From the NCBI GenBank assembly GCA_014773175.1, contig VXCM01003250.1:22818-86817 (forward strand): a DNA stretch of 64,000 nt, read 5' to 3'. This document shows positions 1 to 13,900 of the stretch, in pieces. The first letter of the stretch is position 1. Each line of letters starts with the position of its first letter. The notes under the pieces are model-generated. The model made no database searches. It saw only the letters and a program-made list of their open reading frames with translations, and was not told the origin of the DNA. A program made the position numbers and the translations under genes. Source of the DNA: Lucifuga dentata. Its lineage: Eukaryota; Chordata; Actinopteri; Ophidiiformes; Bythitidae.

Positions 1-1144
1 GGATTTTTACTTGTAATGAAGTATTTTTTATTTATAGTATTACTTCATTAACGGAGATGAAGAAGCCGCTGTATCAGCATGGACAGGAACAAAATGAGGC
101 TCATCTGTAAGCAGCAGGAGGAAGAGGAGGATGAGGAAGAGGAGGAGAATGAGACTTTGGATGTGTGATGTGTATCCTCCTGTTCGGATGAGATACGGTT
201 TCCTTCTCTTACATCCTCACAGTAAAACACAGACAGACAGAGTGATGCCTCTGTGCCGCCAAAACTCTGGAGGGAGTTCACGCCGACTTTCAGCTTCAGA
301 CACGAAACTTCCTGAGCTGCTGCGTTTGTCACGTTTCAGCTCAACACGCGTTAAACAAGCAGCTCAGCTGTGACATGACATACCTGTCATTAACACACGT
401 GAAGTCAAACATCCTTCACTGCATATTTCACAGAATTTCCCTTTAAAAGTTTGATTTCTGTAAAACCAAAGTCATTTTGCTTTTTTATTGATTTGTCTTT
501 AACGCCTAAAGAGCTGCACTGTAAAAAAAACAAAACAAAAAACATTTTACCAAATAAAACAACTAAACAGAATAAAGTTTCTGTTAAACCTGAAAAAAAC
601 AAAAATCAACCTGATTCTAGAAAATTCTTGCAATCTTACTTCATTCTAGAAATTTCTCCAAAATTAAAGTCTAAAAAAAATCAATGAAAAACCATAAAAT
701 TTTTATAACAAAAATAATTGACTTTTCAAAAAAGTGATTATTTGAATACAAAATAAAAAATATTTTTAAGAATTAGCTAGAATTTTCCAGAAACAAATTG
801 GCATGCGAGACAGAAAAAACAGGATTTTTTTTTTACAGTGCAGATATTTTAGGCAGCAAAAAAACAGAAAAAAATAAAGGAAAAGTAAAGAAATCAAAAT
901 GACTTTCGACTCCAGAAGGCTGAATTTTAGGTTCATTTTTTAAACTTAAAAACCAAACTGAACTCCATCCATTGCTTTTGATGTCGTTTTCTAATGTGCT
1001 TTTCTCCTAAAATAAACCGGAAAATTTGTATTAATACTGTTGCATGGAAAGAAAGTTATTCATTCATCATTCATTTTCTATTTAAAACGTGTTTCTCTCA
1101 CAGTTATTGTTTAAAGTTCTTTATTTTCTCGTTTCTCCATCTAG
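1..1144. other. Intron upstream of the first visible col14a1 exon
   Basis: No exon was recognised. The stretch has a GAG-rich patch near 117-155, then A/T-rich sequence with a TIR element at 515-843. No signal-peptide exon was found, so it lies further upstream. The polypyrimidine tract and AG before 1145 look like a normal 3' splice site. Confidence 0.6.
515..843. mobile_element. Small nonautonomous DNA element with CTGCACTGTAAAAAA inverted ends
   Basis: The left end reads CTGCACTGTAAAAAA and the right end is its inverse, TTTTTTACAGTGCAG. The interior is A/T-rich with repeated 'TTCTAGAAA'-like motifs. No coding sequence and no clear target-site duplication. A similar but more diverged unit lies at 2612-3104. 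Confidence 0.45.
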
Positions 1145-1261
1145 TTTCCTCTCCACGAAAGTTTCGTTCCAAAATCCTGAGCTCCAGCCAGCTGCTGCTG
1201 TCGTGGAAAGAGCCGAAAGGAGCGTTTGAGAGCTACAAGGTCATTTACAGCACGAGGCCAG
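1145..1261 (+). CDS. col14a1: col14a1 exon w1: first half of FN3-1
   Basis: Begins in phase 1 after 'ctccatctag' and reads [10 protein letters not shown], then [10 protein letters not shown] with the core FN3 tryptophan, and YKVIYSTRP. Ends phase 1 at a GTAAAC donor. In human collagen XIV this segment starts just after the signal peptide. The frame stays open upstream to 994, but that part is intron. Confidence 0.9.
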
Positions 1262-4200
1262 GTAAACGAACGCAACACGGAAAGTCATGGAAAAACGTCC
1301 CTCGCTGTCGCTTTTCTCTGACTCTTCACGTTGAAGTTACAGGAAGTTTATTTTCACTCCTGCTTGTCTCTTACTGGAAAAAAAATCTCAAAATTGACCA
1401 ACAAAATCAACATTTATTTTCATTTCAGGTCTATTTTAAACTTTTGCAGTGCATTGATGTTAAAAAATCCTGCACACTTCAAAATTCCCGTCAGCCTCAG
1501 GCAACATCTGAGGATCCTCCAATGCGTAATATTTACCGCTAATGAGCTCCCAACCGTTTGTAGCAGCCTTATGAAGAGCTCTCAATTACGTCAATTACAG
1601 TTTGATATGTATACCATTTACTTTGCAAAGTTTAAAGATTGTCTGAAGTGTTGATTTAAAAAAAATAAATCCCTGTTATTGCAAGAACTACTGTTACACT
1701 TGCATTGTGTTTTCTATGAGAAAATGAGTTGAAATGATTCTGGGAGCTAAAAAGAAATAGCTGAGATGAAAATCTGAGCCGGCAAGCCACAGTGAAAATA
1801 GAAAGTACAGTTGATCCACTTGTATTCTCCCTTGTTGCAACACTACTGTGCACGCTGAGTGAAAACGGGCTATTTTAACTACTGTCTTTCAGTCCCCTTC
1901 CCCCTCCTGAAAAGCCTGCTCTGTTCTGATTGGCCAGATGCATCAGGCCTGAGCCGGTGACACCCACATTCAGGCCAGTCATTAGCTCACTAGTCTCGTA
2001 CTTGGTGGCCATGTCTAACCAGGTGTGTAGACAGGTAAATTCACACATTACATGTTGACATCAACATGTTACAGAGGTAAAGGACCAATCAAAACGAAGC
2101 TTTCAGGGAGGTCAGTAAGGATGGTTTTTGACTTATGGATACATTTCTGTAGACGTCAAGAAACACAAACTCCTGCTACATCACAACATAAACATGAAGA
2201 AAATACAATAACAGCATGATATAAAACCTTTAACGGGGTTTTTACTTCATATCACGCCATTATTCAGAATTCCTGCATGGAAAATCACGAGTTTCCATGT
2301 TGGAAGAGTAAAAATAAATGTGACAGACGGCGTTCGTGGTTATCATCTCTGAAATGGAGTGGTTGAACTTTTGCTCAAACTCAGGTATGAAACAGTAAGT
2401 AAGCCACGCCCCTGATCACTTTGTAAACTCCAATAAAATGTAAAATGAAGACTGAAGGTATTTTTTTTATCATCAATAAACAGGTGAAATCACTCTGCAG
2501 CCTGTAATAAATGTCTGCTGAGTGAAAAACGAGCTGCATGACTGTCATCATGTTTCACATTCTCGCCTTATTACTGTGATTACAGTCATTCTGAGGAATA
2601 AAATTAATTTACACTGCAATAAAACCAAAGTGTTTTTCAAAAATAACACAGGTGAAGAGCTTGTTTTCAGCTGCTGCATTAACTGTGTTGCTCTGCAGCG
2701 TCATCTTTGGGATTTAGAGTCACTTTGAGCCTTTTTTTTCCCCAAATTTCTCCTTATTTGCAATTCTTGATCTTCAGAGAAAATGTTTTCTAGACAGAAA
2801 CATAAAAAAATCTTGACTAAATTGATTCTAAAATGATCTTCATTTTCTACTTGATTCAAAAAAGTGTAAAATAAAATGAATTCTTCAAAATATCTGACAA
2901 AAAGTTAGACAAGAAAATTTAGGTCAAAACATGAAAAAAAATGGAAAAGAATGATTTATAAACTGTTAAAATTCTTCATCACTTCATCGTCACATGATCT
3001 AATTTTAACTGAGGCTTTCGACGTTTACAGATTTGTCAGAAATGTCCAGATGTTCACAATCCATTTCTCATCCTGTCGAGTAAAGGATTTTTTTTTACAG
3101 TGCAGCTTATCAGTTAACAAATAAAAGACAAATTCAACGAAAATTAAATGACAAAAATGACTTTAGATCAAAAGGCTAAAGAACATGAACCAATCAGTGA
3201 TCAGCCAGTCATAACGACTCTGTATCATTGATCAGATTCTACTCTTAAAAAGCCTCATTAAAGCTTAGAATCAGACTTTATTTTTTAACATGTTCATAAA
3301 CTCAACCAGAGATTGAAGCCACGTCCACACGGTGCGAGACGTTCCGTGTTCCAGCAGATCCCGCGTCCCATTTCTTCCTCTTCAGGCTGAAGCTGAAGCA
3401 GCTCGAAGGTGGAACAACACTAACGGTTGATTTGTTTCCTCCTCCGGGGGGAAAAATTAAACCTGAGCTCCTCTGTGCATAACTCAGATTTTTGTCCCGA
3501 CAGCATATGACATCTACTGTTAACATGATTTGTGAAGGGAAAAGTGACTGTATGAACCACGTTTGTCCATTAGTGTGGCTACTTCAGGTACAAAAAGGTT
3601 TTCTGAAACTTTTCACACTCAGACAGCTCAAACCTCCACCAAGTCTGCACAATCCTTCAGCATCCAACGACTAGAACAGCAAAAATTATTCAAAATCCGA
3701 CAAATTCAGCTTCTTTAGTTTCTAACTGCTTCTAGTCAGCGTCTTCGTGCCTTTAAAGGCTTCATATTCAGCTTTTTAACTCTCTTCCCTGGTGTCTACA
3801 TGTGATATATCAGGAGTATGTGTTAAAACAAACTCGATGTTAATGCCTACAGAGACGCATCCAGGAAGACAAACCCACAAATACTGAAATGCTTTGAAAG
3901 CTTTGTTGTGATTGGTCCTTTACTTCTTTAACATGATGACATCAACATGGAACACATGAATATACCACCTGGTTAGACACATCCACTGCAAAGCTAGTGG
4001 GCCAGTGATTGGCCAGCATAGATGTTTCCATCCATCCAATCAGAACAGAGAAGGCTTTTTTGGGTGGGCAGGCCTTAAAGAGACAGTGACTAAATGGTCT
4101 GTTTTCACTCAGTGTGCACAGAAGTTTTGCATAAGTGAGAGTATAGGTGGATCAGCGTGTTTTACGCACATTAAAAAATAAACCCTAAATGTAAATAGGA

Positions 4201-7200
4201 ACATGGAAATCTGTATAAAAATGTCTGTGTTATTTTTATTCAGCTTTGTGAGTGTGTGTAGTCATAATTGTGCAGACAGTGTGTGTTAGTGTAGAAACTT
4301 TCACAGGTCCATTCAGGTTTCATTGTTGTCCGTTTGTGATGCAGGAAGAGATCTGAATGTTAATAGAAATGCAGCTGCTTCTTCTTCTTGTCGTTTCCTG
4401 TCTTCTTTCCCTTCTCATTATTTTTCCCTCTGAAGGAGACGTCAGGCGGGTTTTATTGCGGTGGGATCAGTTTCAGCAGCGGGCGCGGCCGTAAAAACTG
4501 TCTTGTTGTTATGATTGAAAGCTCCACCAGTTCAGTTTTTAATGAATTTGGCTTACAGCACAATAGGTGAGCAGGTGGTTCCCGAAGTAAGGTCTGAGGG
4601 CCAGCAGGGGCTTTTTACAGGGCTCTTCGTGGTCTCCAGGAAAATGAGGTATAAAATAGGCTTATTTCACTCACATGCACTAGACTGAGCACAATAATAA
4701 GAATATTATATAAGCCGGATGGTTTAATAATGTATGAGAAAAGAGAAGAAAATTCAGGCTTTCTGGCCACATTTCTACTGGGAAATAAGAGGATTGGAAC
4801 CTACAACCCTTTAGTCCCAGTTTTTAAAACCTCTACTACTTCTAAAGGAAGGTTTTTTGTTTTTTTTTTCATTTTCCCTTCATGTCTACATTTTGAGACT
4901 GGAGTCTGTGTTTTTCTGCTTGTGGCTGTAATATTTTTTGTAATTTCCCATCATGCCGCTGGATGCGTTGATCCTCGTGTCCCGCAGTGTGAAAGTGGAA
5001 ACCTCAGCTGCTTCCTGCCAGCGGCGCCGTAAACCCGCGGCTCCTGATGCCGCTCGGCTTCTATTTGATCACAGTAATGGAGAAAAACTTCAGATAAGAT
5101 GCAGTAAGCACAGAGAGCTCTCCTGCTAAAACCCCCAGAGAGAGATGGACGGATGGAGGAGGAAGGGATGGAGAGAGTAGAAAATAAATGGATAGAGAGA
5201 TGTTGGGAATAGATGTAAAGGAGGGAGAGCGACAGAAGACAAGTGCAGACACAATCTCATCAGCAGCAAAGGCAAGCAGATAGATTTTCTCTCGTTTTCT
5301 TGAACGCTGTTCTGCTTCTTTTTCTTGAGGTGAAGTGGAAGTTTTGCAGATAGCTGCATTTACCCCACCGAGATGTGAATCTGCCATGATTACAAGCTGA
5401 GTTTCATGCCTGTAAAACCTGCTGAAACGCTGAGAAAATACTTTCCTGCAGCTCAGATCACCACAAGCCTCACCTGTAGAAACGTGTTTCTGTGGTTTAT
5501 CACACCTGTTCGGTTTAGTCCAGTCCTGAACTGACCAAACAACGAGATGTTTCCGAGTTGCTGGCTTGAAGGTCAGATTCAAAATTCTGTTGGCAAAGTT
5601 AACACTCCACTCTGCTAACAAGCTCTGTAACCTGCTAATGAGCTCTGTAACCTCCTAATGAGCTTTGTAACCCTGCTAACAAGCTTTGTAGCCTGCTAAC
5701 GAGCACTGTAAGATGCTAACAAGCTCTGTAGCCTGCTAACCTGCTATATAACCCACTAACAAGCTCTATAACCTGCTAATGAGCTCTATAACCCGCTAAC
5801 AAGTTCTATAACCTGCTAATAAGCTCTATAACCTGCTAACAAGTTCTATAACTTGCTAACAAGCTTTGTAACCTGCTAATGAGAACTGTAAGATGCTAAC
5901 AAACTTGCTAATGAGTTTTGTAACCTTCTAACGAGCTCTCTAACGTGGTAACAAGTTCTGTAACCTGCTAAAGAGCTTTGTAACCTGCTAATGAGCCCTG
6001 TAAGATGCTAACAAACCTGCTAATGAGTTTTGTAACCTGCTAATGAGGTCACTAACCTGCTAACAAATTCTGTAATCTGCAAAAAAGCTTTGTAACCTGC
6101 TAATGAGCTTTGTAACCCAATAATGAGCTCTGTAAGATGCTAACAGTCTAACCTACTAACAAATTCTGTAACCTACTAACAAATTCCTGAACCTTGGTGC
6201 TGCTTTGCTGCTCTTTCCTTAACGTGACTTTTGGCGAGATTTCCAAGCAGGCGTGACATTCTCTCTGCCGTGTGCGGGCCTCATTTCTCAGACATGCCCA
6301 CACAGCTCTCTCTCTGAACACGTAGCCTTTGGGTAGTACTTGGTTATGAAGAAAACCCAAGTAATCTGATTAAAAGTAAGTGGACTAGCAGGGGAGCTGT
6401 GAGCCTCCGGGGCACGTGGAGGAGGTGAAGGAGGGGAGAGTTGTGTTCTCCCTGCAGGCCAGCGTCAGCGAGTGTAATGAAAGTTGGAAAAATGACGGAG
6501 CTGCAGTTCATTTTCTCACATTTCTGGTCTGAATGAGGTTTTCCTTTGACACGTCAGAGTCTGAACAGTTACAGACAAGCGAACCGCATGACGTGTGTGT
6601 AAATGCAGAAAATAATGCAGAAACGTTTGCTGTTTTCAGCGTCTTAAAGGACTATACCAGTGGTTTTGCATGTTTGAGCCCAATAACTACACATTACGTT
6701 ACTGTTTTACAAAACATTAAACTGTAATTTAGCTTTTATGTTACGGTTTGATGTTTTGGATAAAATGGTTGCCAGTAATGTAACATGTATCTAGGTAGTA
6801 TTTATTAAACATGCTAAATCACCGGCATGGTCCTTTAACGTATGATGATTAAAGTATGTATCCTGTACTGTCTGAAGCCGTCAGCTCAGATGTGTTTGAC
6901 ACCGTTGTTTTTCACCGTCCAGCCGGTGGTGCTCCGACCGAGGTTCAGGTGTCGAAACATGACACGAAGCTGCTCATTGAGAACTTTGACCCTTCGAAAG
7001 AATACAACTTTAAGATCATCGCGGTCAACGGAGCACAAGAGAGCAAACCGCTGCAGGCCAAACTTGAAGGTAAAAGTCTATTCTATTCTATTCTATTCTA
7101 TTCTATTCTATTCTATTCTANCAGGCCAAACTTGAAGGTAAAAGTCTATTCTATTCTATTCTATTCTATTCTATTCTATTCTATTCTATTCTACCTCCTA

Positions 7201-8768
7201 TGCAATAATTAATAATCTCGTCTCCATTCAGCCCAGCATTTAGGCGTCGAGACGGTTCAGCCTCAGAGGAGGCAAGACAGCAGCGTCACCGAGGAGACCA
7301 ACGAGATCACAGAAGGTAAGCTCATCGTCACGGAAACAGGAGGAAGACCTGCTGAAAACCGAAAGACTGACGCATCCGTCTGTCGTGAGTCTCTGATTTC
7401 CTGGATTCAAGACCTCTGCTGTGAAAGGAGAGCCGAGTAAGGTGGCGTTCTTTTATTTTGGAAAGAAAAGTTCTCTTTAGAATGTCGTCTGAGAAGACAA
7501 GCCGTCACTCTTCAAGAACGACCCCGGAGAAAAAGTTGGAAATTCTGAATGTTTCCGTAACAGGAACAACTTTTATTTTACATGCTGGAGACGGCAGCAC
7601 CTTTGCTGTTAGAATTTTTGACAAGAGAAATGATCGTTTCAACCCTTCGACCTTTTTTCAGAAGGAGAAAAAGAGCAACAGCTCATCAAAACTAGGTAAG
7701 TGGAGCCGTTGGAGCTGATTTTTGGAGAAGCAATTCTGTCGATTCACCCTGGAAATCAAAGAACGTTTCCTCTGGCTGTCTCTCGCTTTTGATTACTGCT
7801 CTCGCAATTTCCACGAGGAAACGAGGGTCGCACAGCAATATTTCCACACTCACACAGCCATCATCATCATCATCAGGCCTCGACCCCGAAAAATACAGGA
7901 AGAGGAAATGAAATGCTGCAAAAAAAAAAAAGGGAATTCAAGCGAGGAGGAGTGCAGTAAACAAGACAATTATGGTTTGACTGGAGACGCCAGTCGGACG
8001 CGGTGAGGAGACGAACAGGAAGGTAATCCTAAAATCTGTTCATGCGTCTTTTCATGTTCCACGTTACCGTTGAGTGTTTTTGTTGAACCGTGTTTGGTTT
8101 GTTTTGCAGCATTGGCGTGGAGGAAATGGCGTTAATGACTTCTGCAGAGATTCACCGCCGTCTCAGCCTGAAATGACACCGTCTCCTCAAACGGCCTCAG
8201 AAAAAAATCCTTCAAAAACGAATTTAAATCATCAACCTGGCTTTTATCATGTTTCCTGTATGAGTTTTTATGTTTTCTGTGTTTAGTTTCTGTGTTTTTT
8301 TGCTCTTTTCTGCCAAATAAAACTAAAATATAATGACCCTGAGGTGTAAAAAACAAACAAAGTTGCTGTGATTAATTGCTCATTAAAATATTGCTTTTCA
8401 GTTTGTTTTATTTGGTTTAAAGAAAGAAATAAAATAAAAAGACAGGGAAGAAAAAACATAGTTAGAAATTATAAAATCTCAGTTTCATAAACTTGATTCT
8501 GCAGTTTTAATAATTGGCTAAAATTTCCATAAGAAAGATCTTTAATAAAAGTTCAACAAAAAACTCGTGAAAATTCTCTGATATCTGATTCCAGAATTTT
8601 TTTTTCTTGATTATAGAAAATTCTACAAACAAAAATCTTTTTTCAAAATCTAGAAAACGTCTTTAAAATATTTTTGAAAACATATTTAATAAGTTAGAAA
8701 TATTCTTGATTCAAGAAAAAAATTATCATAAAAATCTAGAAAAATACTTATTCTCCCCCAAGACAGAC

Positions 8769-8803
<35 letters not shown>

Positions 8804-9475
8804 AAGAGAGATTGAGACAGAACGAGAGTAAGACAGAAAGAGAGTAAGAAAGAGATGGAAAGTGAACAGAAAGAGAGATGAGAGTGAGACAGAACGAGAG
8901 AGAGAGAGGGAGGAGGATGGAGGGAAGACAGGAAGGCCGGTAGCGGCTCTGAGGAACGGGATCCAGAGATAATTACAGCTCAGAATTCCATAAAAAGTCT
9001 TTTTTTTATACTCATTAAAGCTCTTTGGGCGCTGAAAGAAAAATAGACGCTCTGACTCTTTTTTTTTTCTGTTTTCTTTCTCGTGACTTTTTTCTTGACC
9101 TCAGTTTCGTAAGTTTAGNTGACTCTTTTTTTTTTCTGTTTTCTTTCTCGTGACTTTTTTCTTGACCTCAGTTTCGTAAGTTTAGTGGTGTGAGTTCTTA
9201 TTACACACAAACAACAAACAAGATTGATGAATTGTGAAAAGTTTAGCCCAGAAAAGTTCAGACTTTATTTCTGCTCCATTAGAACACGGCTGGCAGAAAC
9301 ATAGCATGTATAAGATTGTATGTATTGGGCTCAAACATGCAAAAATCACCGGTATGGTCCTTTAAGGATTTAGACTTAGTTTTAGGGTTAAAGGTAAAAC
9401 CAGGATTTGACTAATTTGTTATGATTACCACCAGGAAATAAATATAAATCTATATAATGTCCTCACAAGTCGTGC

Positions 9476-9525
<50 letters not shown>

Positions 9526-10934
9526 AGAAAAGCAGCAGGAACTGTGACTTGCATCATAATAACAGTTGGTGATGTTTGTCAAAGATTCGGCGCCGTATCG
9601 TGTCACGGCATTCTGGCCGCCACGTTGCCAGGACGACATTCTGATTGGCTGACGTGTCAAAAAATGTTGTGTGCTCACGAGGAGAAAAAGGAAGTAAGTG
9701 GGATGGATGGAGGAGGAAAAGAGGGAGAGAGAGAATGTTAGACTCCAAATAAAGTTCAGTTTAATTAAAAAGTTAATCAGTTCAGTTTTTAAAATAACTT
9801 TTAACTCTACTAATTATTAATTAGTAGGATCAATAAGTCGTCCTGATATTCCCAGATGGGATTGGAGTAATGTCCAAAAATCAATATTGACTATCAGCCA
9901 ATCACTTTGTGTATTTTGATGCTGATTAAATAGTTGGATAATTGTGTCGTCTTGGTAAAGTTTTTCTATTTTAACATCTTAAAGGAGCAAACCAGTGGTT
10001 TTGCATGTTTTAGCCCAGTAAACACAACTTGAGATTGAAACACTGGGGGATTTGGCAAAATAAGAGGAAATATATTATACGGTTTTATGATTTTGAAAAT
10101 GTTTGGCTATAGCATGTATCTGGATTATTTGAGATCCAAAATCACTGGTATAGTCCTTTAAGAGCTGGATGTACATGAAGGAGTGTTTAATTTCTGCGTT
10201 GGAAACCTGCAAGTGAATGCATCATCACTTAGCGGTCAGCGTGGAAGTCCTGGATGCTGCTTCCTGTCGCCAGTTTGTGAATTTATCATATCGTGTGTGT
10301 GTGTGTGCGCGTGTGTGTGAGAGAGGCCTGTCGTCTCTGATTGGCTGCAGGCTAAAGGAGACAGATGGGAAGATGAGAGCCAACCAGTGATGAAACGCTC
10401 CCACACCTCCCATCCTCTTCTTATTGACCCCAACACACACACACACACACACACACCTCCATCACAACCCCATCATCATCATCATCCCCTCCAGCTCTCC
10501 TTCTGCTTCTCTCTGTTTTAGTTTCAACTGTTTTTTTANACACACACACACACACCTCCATCACAACCCCATCATCATCATTATCCCCTCCAGCTCTCCT
10601 TCTGCTTCTCTCTGTTTTAGTTTCAACTGTTTTTTTAATCATCACTTTTTCTCTTTACGCTCTTTGATCTTTTGGTGCTTTGCCACAGTCTGGATTCCTT
10701 CTTCCCTTCTCTTTCCTTCCCTTCCCTCCCCTCCTTTCCGTTCCGTTCCGGCCTGAAGTGTACTTCTTCCATTATTGACAGTTTACATAGTTTTGGGTAT
10801 TCCAGTCCTCCTCCTCCTCCTCCTCCTCTTCCTCTTCTTCTTCTTCTTCTTCTCTTTTTTTGTTTCAAGTTATCCCGTTTTGTTCTTTCTCTCTGTGTTC
10901 ACTTCCTTCTTCGTCTCACCTCAGCTCCTTCCCG

Positions 10935-10979
<45 letters not shown>

Positions 10980-13900
10980 GTTCGCTCTGTGCCCACACTT
11001 GCTGAATACCTGAGCTGCAGCTGATTGGGTCGTTAATAGGCTGTTTCTCTGTCAGAGGTGTGATTGGTTGTTGGTGTGACGGTATGTTTACATCTTTCTC
11101 TCTGTGTACGTTTCGTTTGCAGAACGGTGTTAGAATCCGGCGTTCAGGCTCAGATCCTGAAACGATTGGAGCATTTACTGTCTGAAACATGAATGTTTGA
11201 GGTTCAGAGTTTCGTTGACCAGGACGGCGCTGCCAGACGTGCTGCGGATGAAACGATGCCAAATAAAATGTACGACTGATAAAAACAGAATAATGTTGCT
11301 GCGTGATGGATGTGACACGTAATCTGATGTGAGGAACCATAAGTCATCTTATCTCTCAGAGCGTGCAGGTGGCAGCAGGTAACCCTACAGGTCAGGACGT
11401 ACACCTGTCTGCCTTCATACCTGACTCTCTGTCCTGCTGTTCATCATTTTATCATTTTAGCTTCATTAAATCAATTTATACACACATAAAACTCCACAAA
11501 ATCTGAAATATCCAACAAGTTTTCATGTTTGACTGAGATGGAAAAGTTGGCAAACATTTTAGGAATAAAACAGTCATTTAGCGTTAACATGCATGTTAAA
11601 GCTTCCATTATAATGGGGAGGGGGAATTACGCTTTGGAGTAATCGGTTTTATTTTTGGCTCTGAGTNCCCCCCCCCCCCCCCCCCATTATTATTCTTTAA
11701 TAATAAGCATTAATAGAGATCTCTTTAACAGCTGTAATTGTTGGTGTATATTTAATTTATGTTTTATATTTAAGTTCATTTGGGAAACTCATGTTTGATG
11801 CTCGGATGCAGAGAAGAAAAATAGCGCTAAAGATTTGAAGCTTTAAAATGCGACAGTGATGTCTGACTTAACAGCAAAATGGTTCACCATTTCTTTCCAC
11901 AACTAAATATAAATCCTCCACACTGCTAAAAACAGGCTGAGCTCCTCTTCAGAGTTTAGTTTAGTTTTGCACATCGCCGCACCGCCATGGTCAAACTCAG
12001 GACATTAGTAGACCGGCTAGGCTGGCTGGAAAAAGTGCAGCATCTACACTGACACTGTGATCGCAAGATTGCAGCTGCACCTTTTTTTATTGCAAGATTG
12101 CAGCTGCACCTTTTTTATCACAAGATTGCAGCTGCACCTTTTTTTATCGTGAGATTGCAGCTGCAGCTTTTTTGTCACGAGATTGCAGCTGCAGGCACCT
12201 TTTTTATCGTGAGATTGCAGCTGCACCTTTTTTAATTGTGAGATTGCAGCTGCACCTTTTTTATTGCACCGTTGCAGCTGCACCTTTTTTGTTGCGAGAT
12301 TACAGCTGCAATTTTTTATTGCAAGATTGCAGCTGCACCTTTTTTATCACACCATTGCAGTTGCACCTTTTTTGTCGTGAGATTGCAGCTGCACCTTTTT
12401 TATTGCAAGATTGCAGCTGCACCTTTTTTATCACACCATTGCAGCTGCACCTTTTTTATCACACCATTGCAGCTGCACCTTTTTTATCGCAAGATTGCAG
12501 CTGTACCTTTTTTATCGCAAGATTGCAGCTGCACCTTTTTATCACAAGATTGCAGCTGCACCTTTTTTTGTTGCGAGATTACAGCTACACTTTTTTTAAT
12601 CGTGAAATAGCAGCTGCACCTTGTTAATTGCGAGATTGCAACTGCACCTTTGTTTTTATCTGTAATAGCATATGTAGGCGTTACAGAGCCGCGTGTTTGC
12701 CACCCATTCATTATAAGGATTAAGACATGATTGTGTATTGCGAGCTGAGCATTGACTCGTAACTTTACGTGTTTCATCGCCTGGATTCTCCTTTCTGCTG
12801 CCACGCTCAAACATGTGCAACTCTGACCTGCGACCTTTCAAATGCGCAACCAATGAGAGAAGTTGTATGTAATGGTCACAATGTAATCTTATCTAATCTT
12901 TTTTTTTTTTAATAAAACTCTTTGATGGAGACACAAACTGATTTGCCATATTCAGTTTTCAAACTTTTAGAAATTCACCTAAAACATGTCAGGATGGAAC
13001 CCAAACTAGCGGCTCTTGTTTTGGATTTTCCTCCACGTTGAGACGGACGCAGGAAAACATTGAAAGGAGAAACTCTTAGCACCCTGCAAATTGAAGTAAA
13101 ATGGTTTCCAGGTGGAAAAGCCTTTTTACCTGAACAGTGTTTGCTTGTTAAAATGTCACACATCTCAGAGAGAGATGAGAAATCTTCTGTTTATAGCCTT
13201 TTCTGTTTCCTTCCCTTGTTCAAACTCACACTCAGCCACTCGTGAAAACCTGTTCATGCACACATGCTTCAGGACTTGATTTTTATTGAAGGGTGGATAA
13301 ACAGTGTGACTTGTGCTAGTTGCCATGGTAACATTCATTTTGTAAAGGCTTGTAAATTTGTTTAATGATAAGTGTCTAAATGTTTTGTAAGACTTGATTG
13401 TCATTATTTTAGGATGGAAAAGGTTCAAAGGCTTAACAGGAAATAGTCTTTGCACCCTTTTTTCCTGTCATCGTCTTAATTACTAATATTTTAAATACTT
13501 GGCTCTGATTGGCTGGCAGGTGTCCATTGTTACCTTATAATAGACAGTATAACTAAGCACTTCTGATGCAAGGTCAAGAACAAGGCTTTTTTGAGGCCAA
13601 AGAATGAAATCTGGGTTTTTAGAATGAATAATAAACCATCTTCATCTGATGAACAAAATCTATCAGAGATTTCACATCAAGTCAAACTGTTTTCACTCAC
13701 TTTGACTCGGTTTAGTCAGACAATATGATATATTTTGGTTTGATTGGATGTTTTTCCTGTGTGAAATTCAGCCAAACTAAGCGGTAAATGCAGCATTGGA
13801 ACAATTTATTCCCTGATTCAGACCAGACTAGATATGCACCTAAGTAAAATATATATGCTAGATACGCGCCTAAGTAAAATATATACACTAGATATGGACC

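Larger units (their letters stand above)
1262..6922. other. Intron 1 (5.7 kb) inside FN3-1
   Basis: Contains an old repeat at about 1651-2200 with a relative in the opposite orientation at 3790-4235, an A/T-rich element at 2612-3104, a 20-bp minisatellite at 5612-6190 and a short TTAA MITE at 6644-6838. I see no exon in 4236-5611 or 6191-6643. Confidence 0.6.

Noticed and set aside
994..1542. 182-codon open frame that contains exon w1 and could look like an N-terminal start
   Set aside because: The frame reads through intron on both sides. A good acceptor and donor bracket 1145-1261 in the phases expected for FN3-1, and there is no convincing signal peptide.
5061..5621. 186-codon minus-strand open frame
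   Set aside because: No domain, no splice or family support, partly low-complexity; lies antisense in intron 1.
5612..6190. Regular repeats that might suggest a CRISPR array
   Set aside because: Direct tandem units without unique spacers, in a vertebrate intron: a minisatellite. The same holds for 12056, 29275 and 61505.
7122..7144. Extra exon or alternative donor after exon w2
   Set aside because: An exact repeat of the exon end after a single N, the same pattern as the other contig-end duplications.
10421..10756. Open frames rich in His-Thr, Cys-Val or Ser
   Set aside because: Translations of CA/TG and CAT repeats and of the duplicated contig end.
12044..12810. Overlapping open frames on both strands with repeated QLHLF or SCNLV motifs
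   Set aside because: Translation of the 28-bp minisatellite; no start context, splice signals or family.
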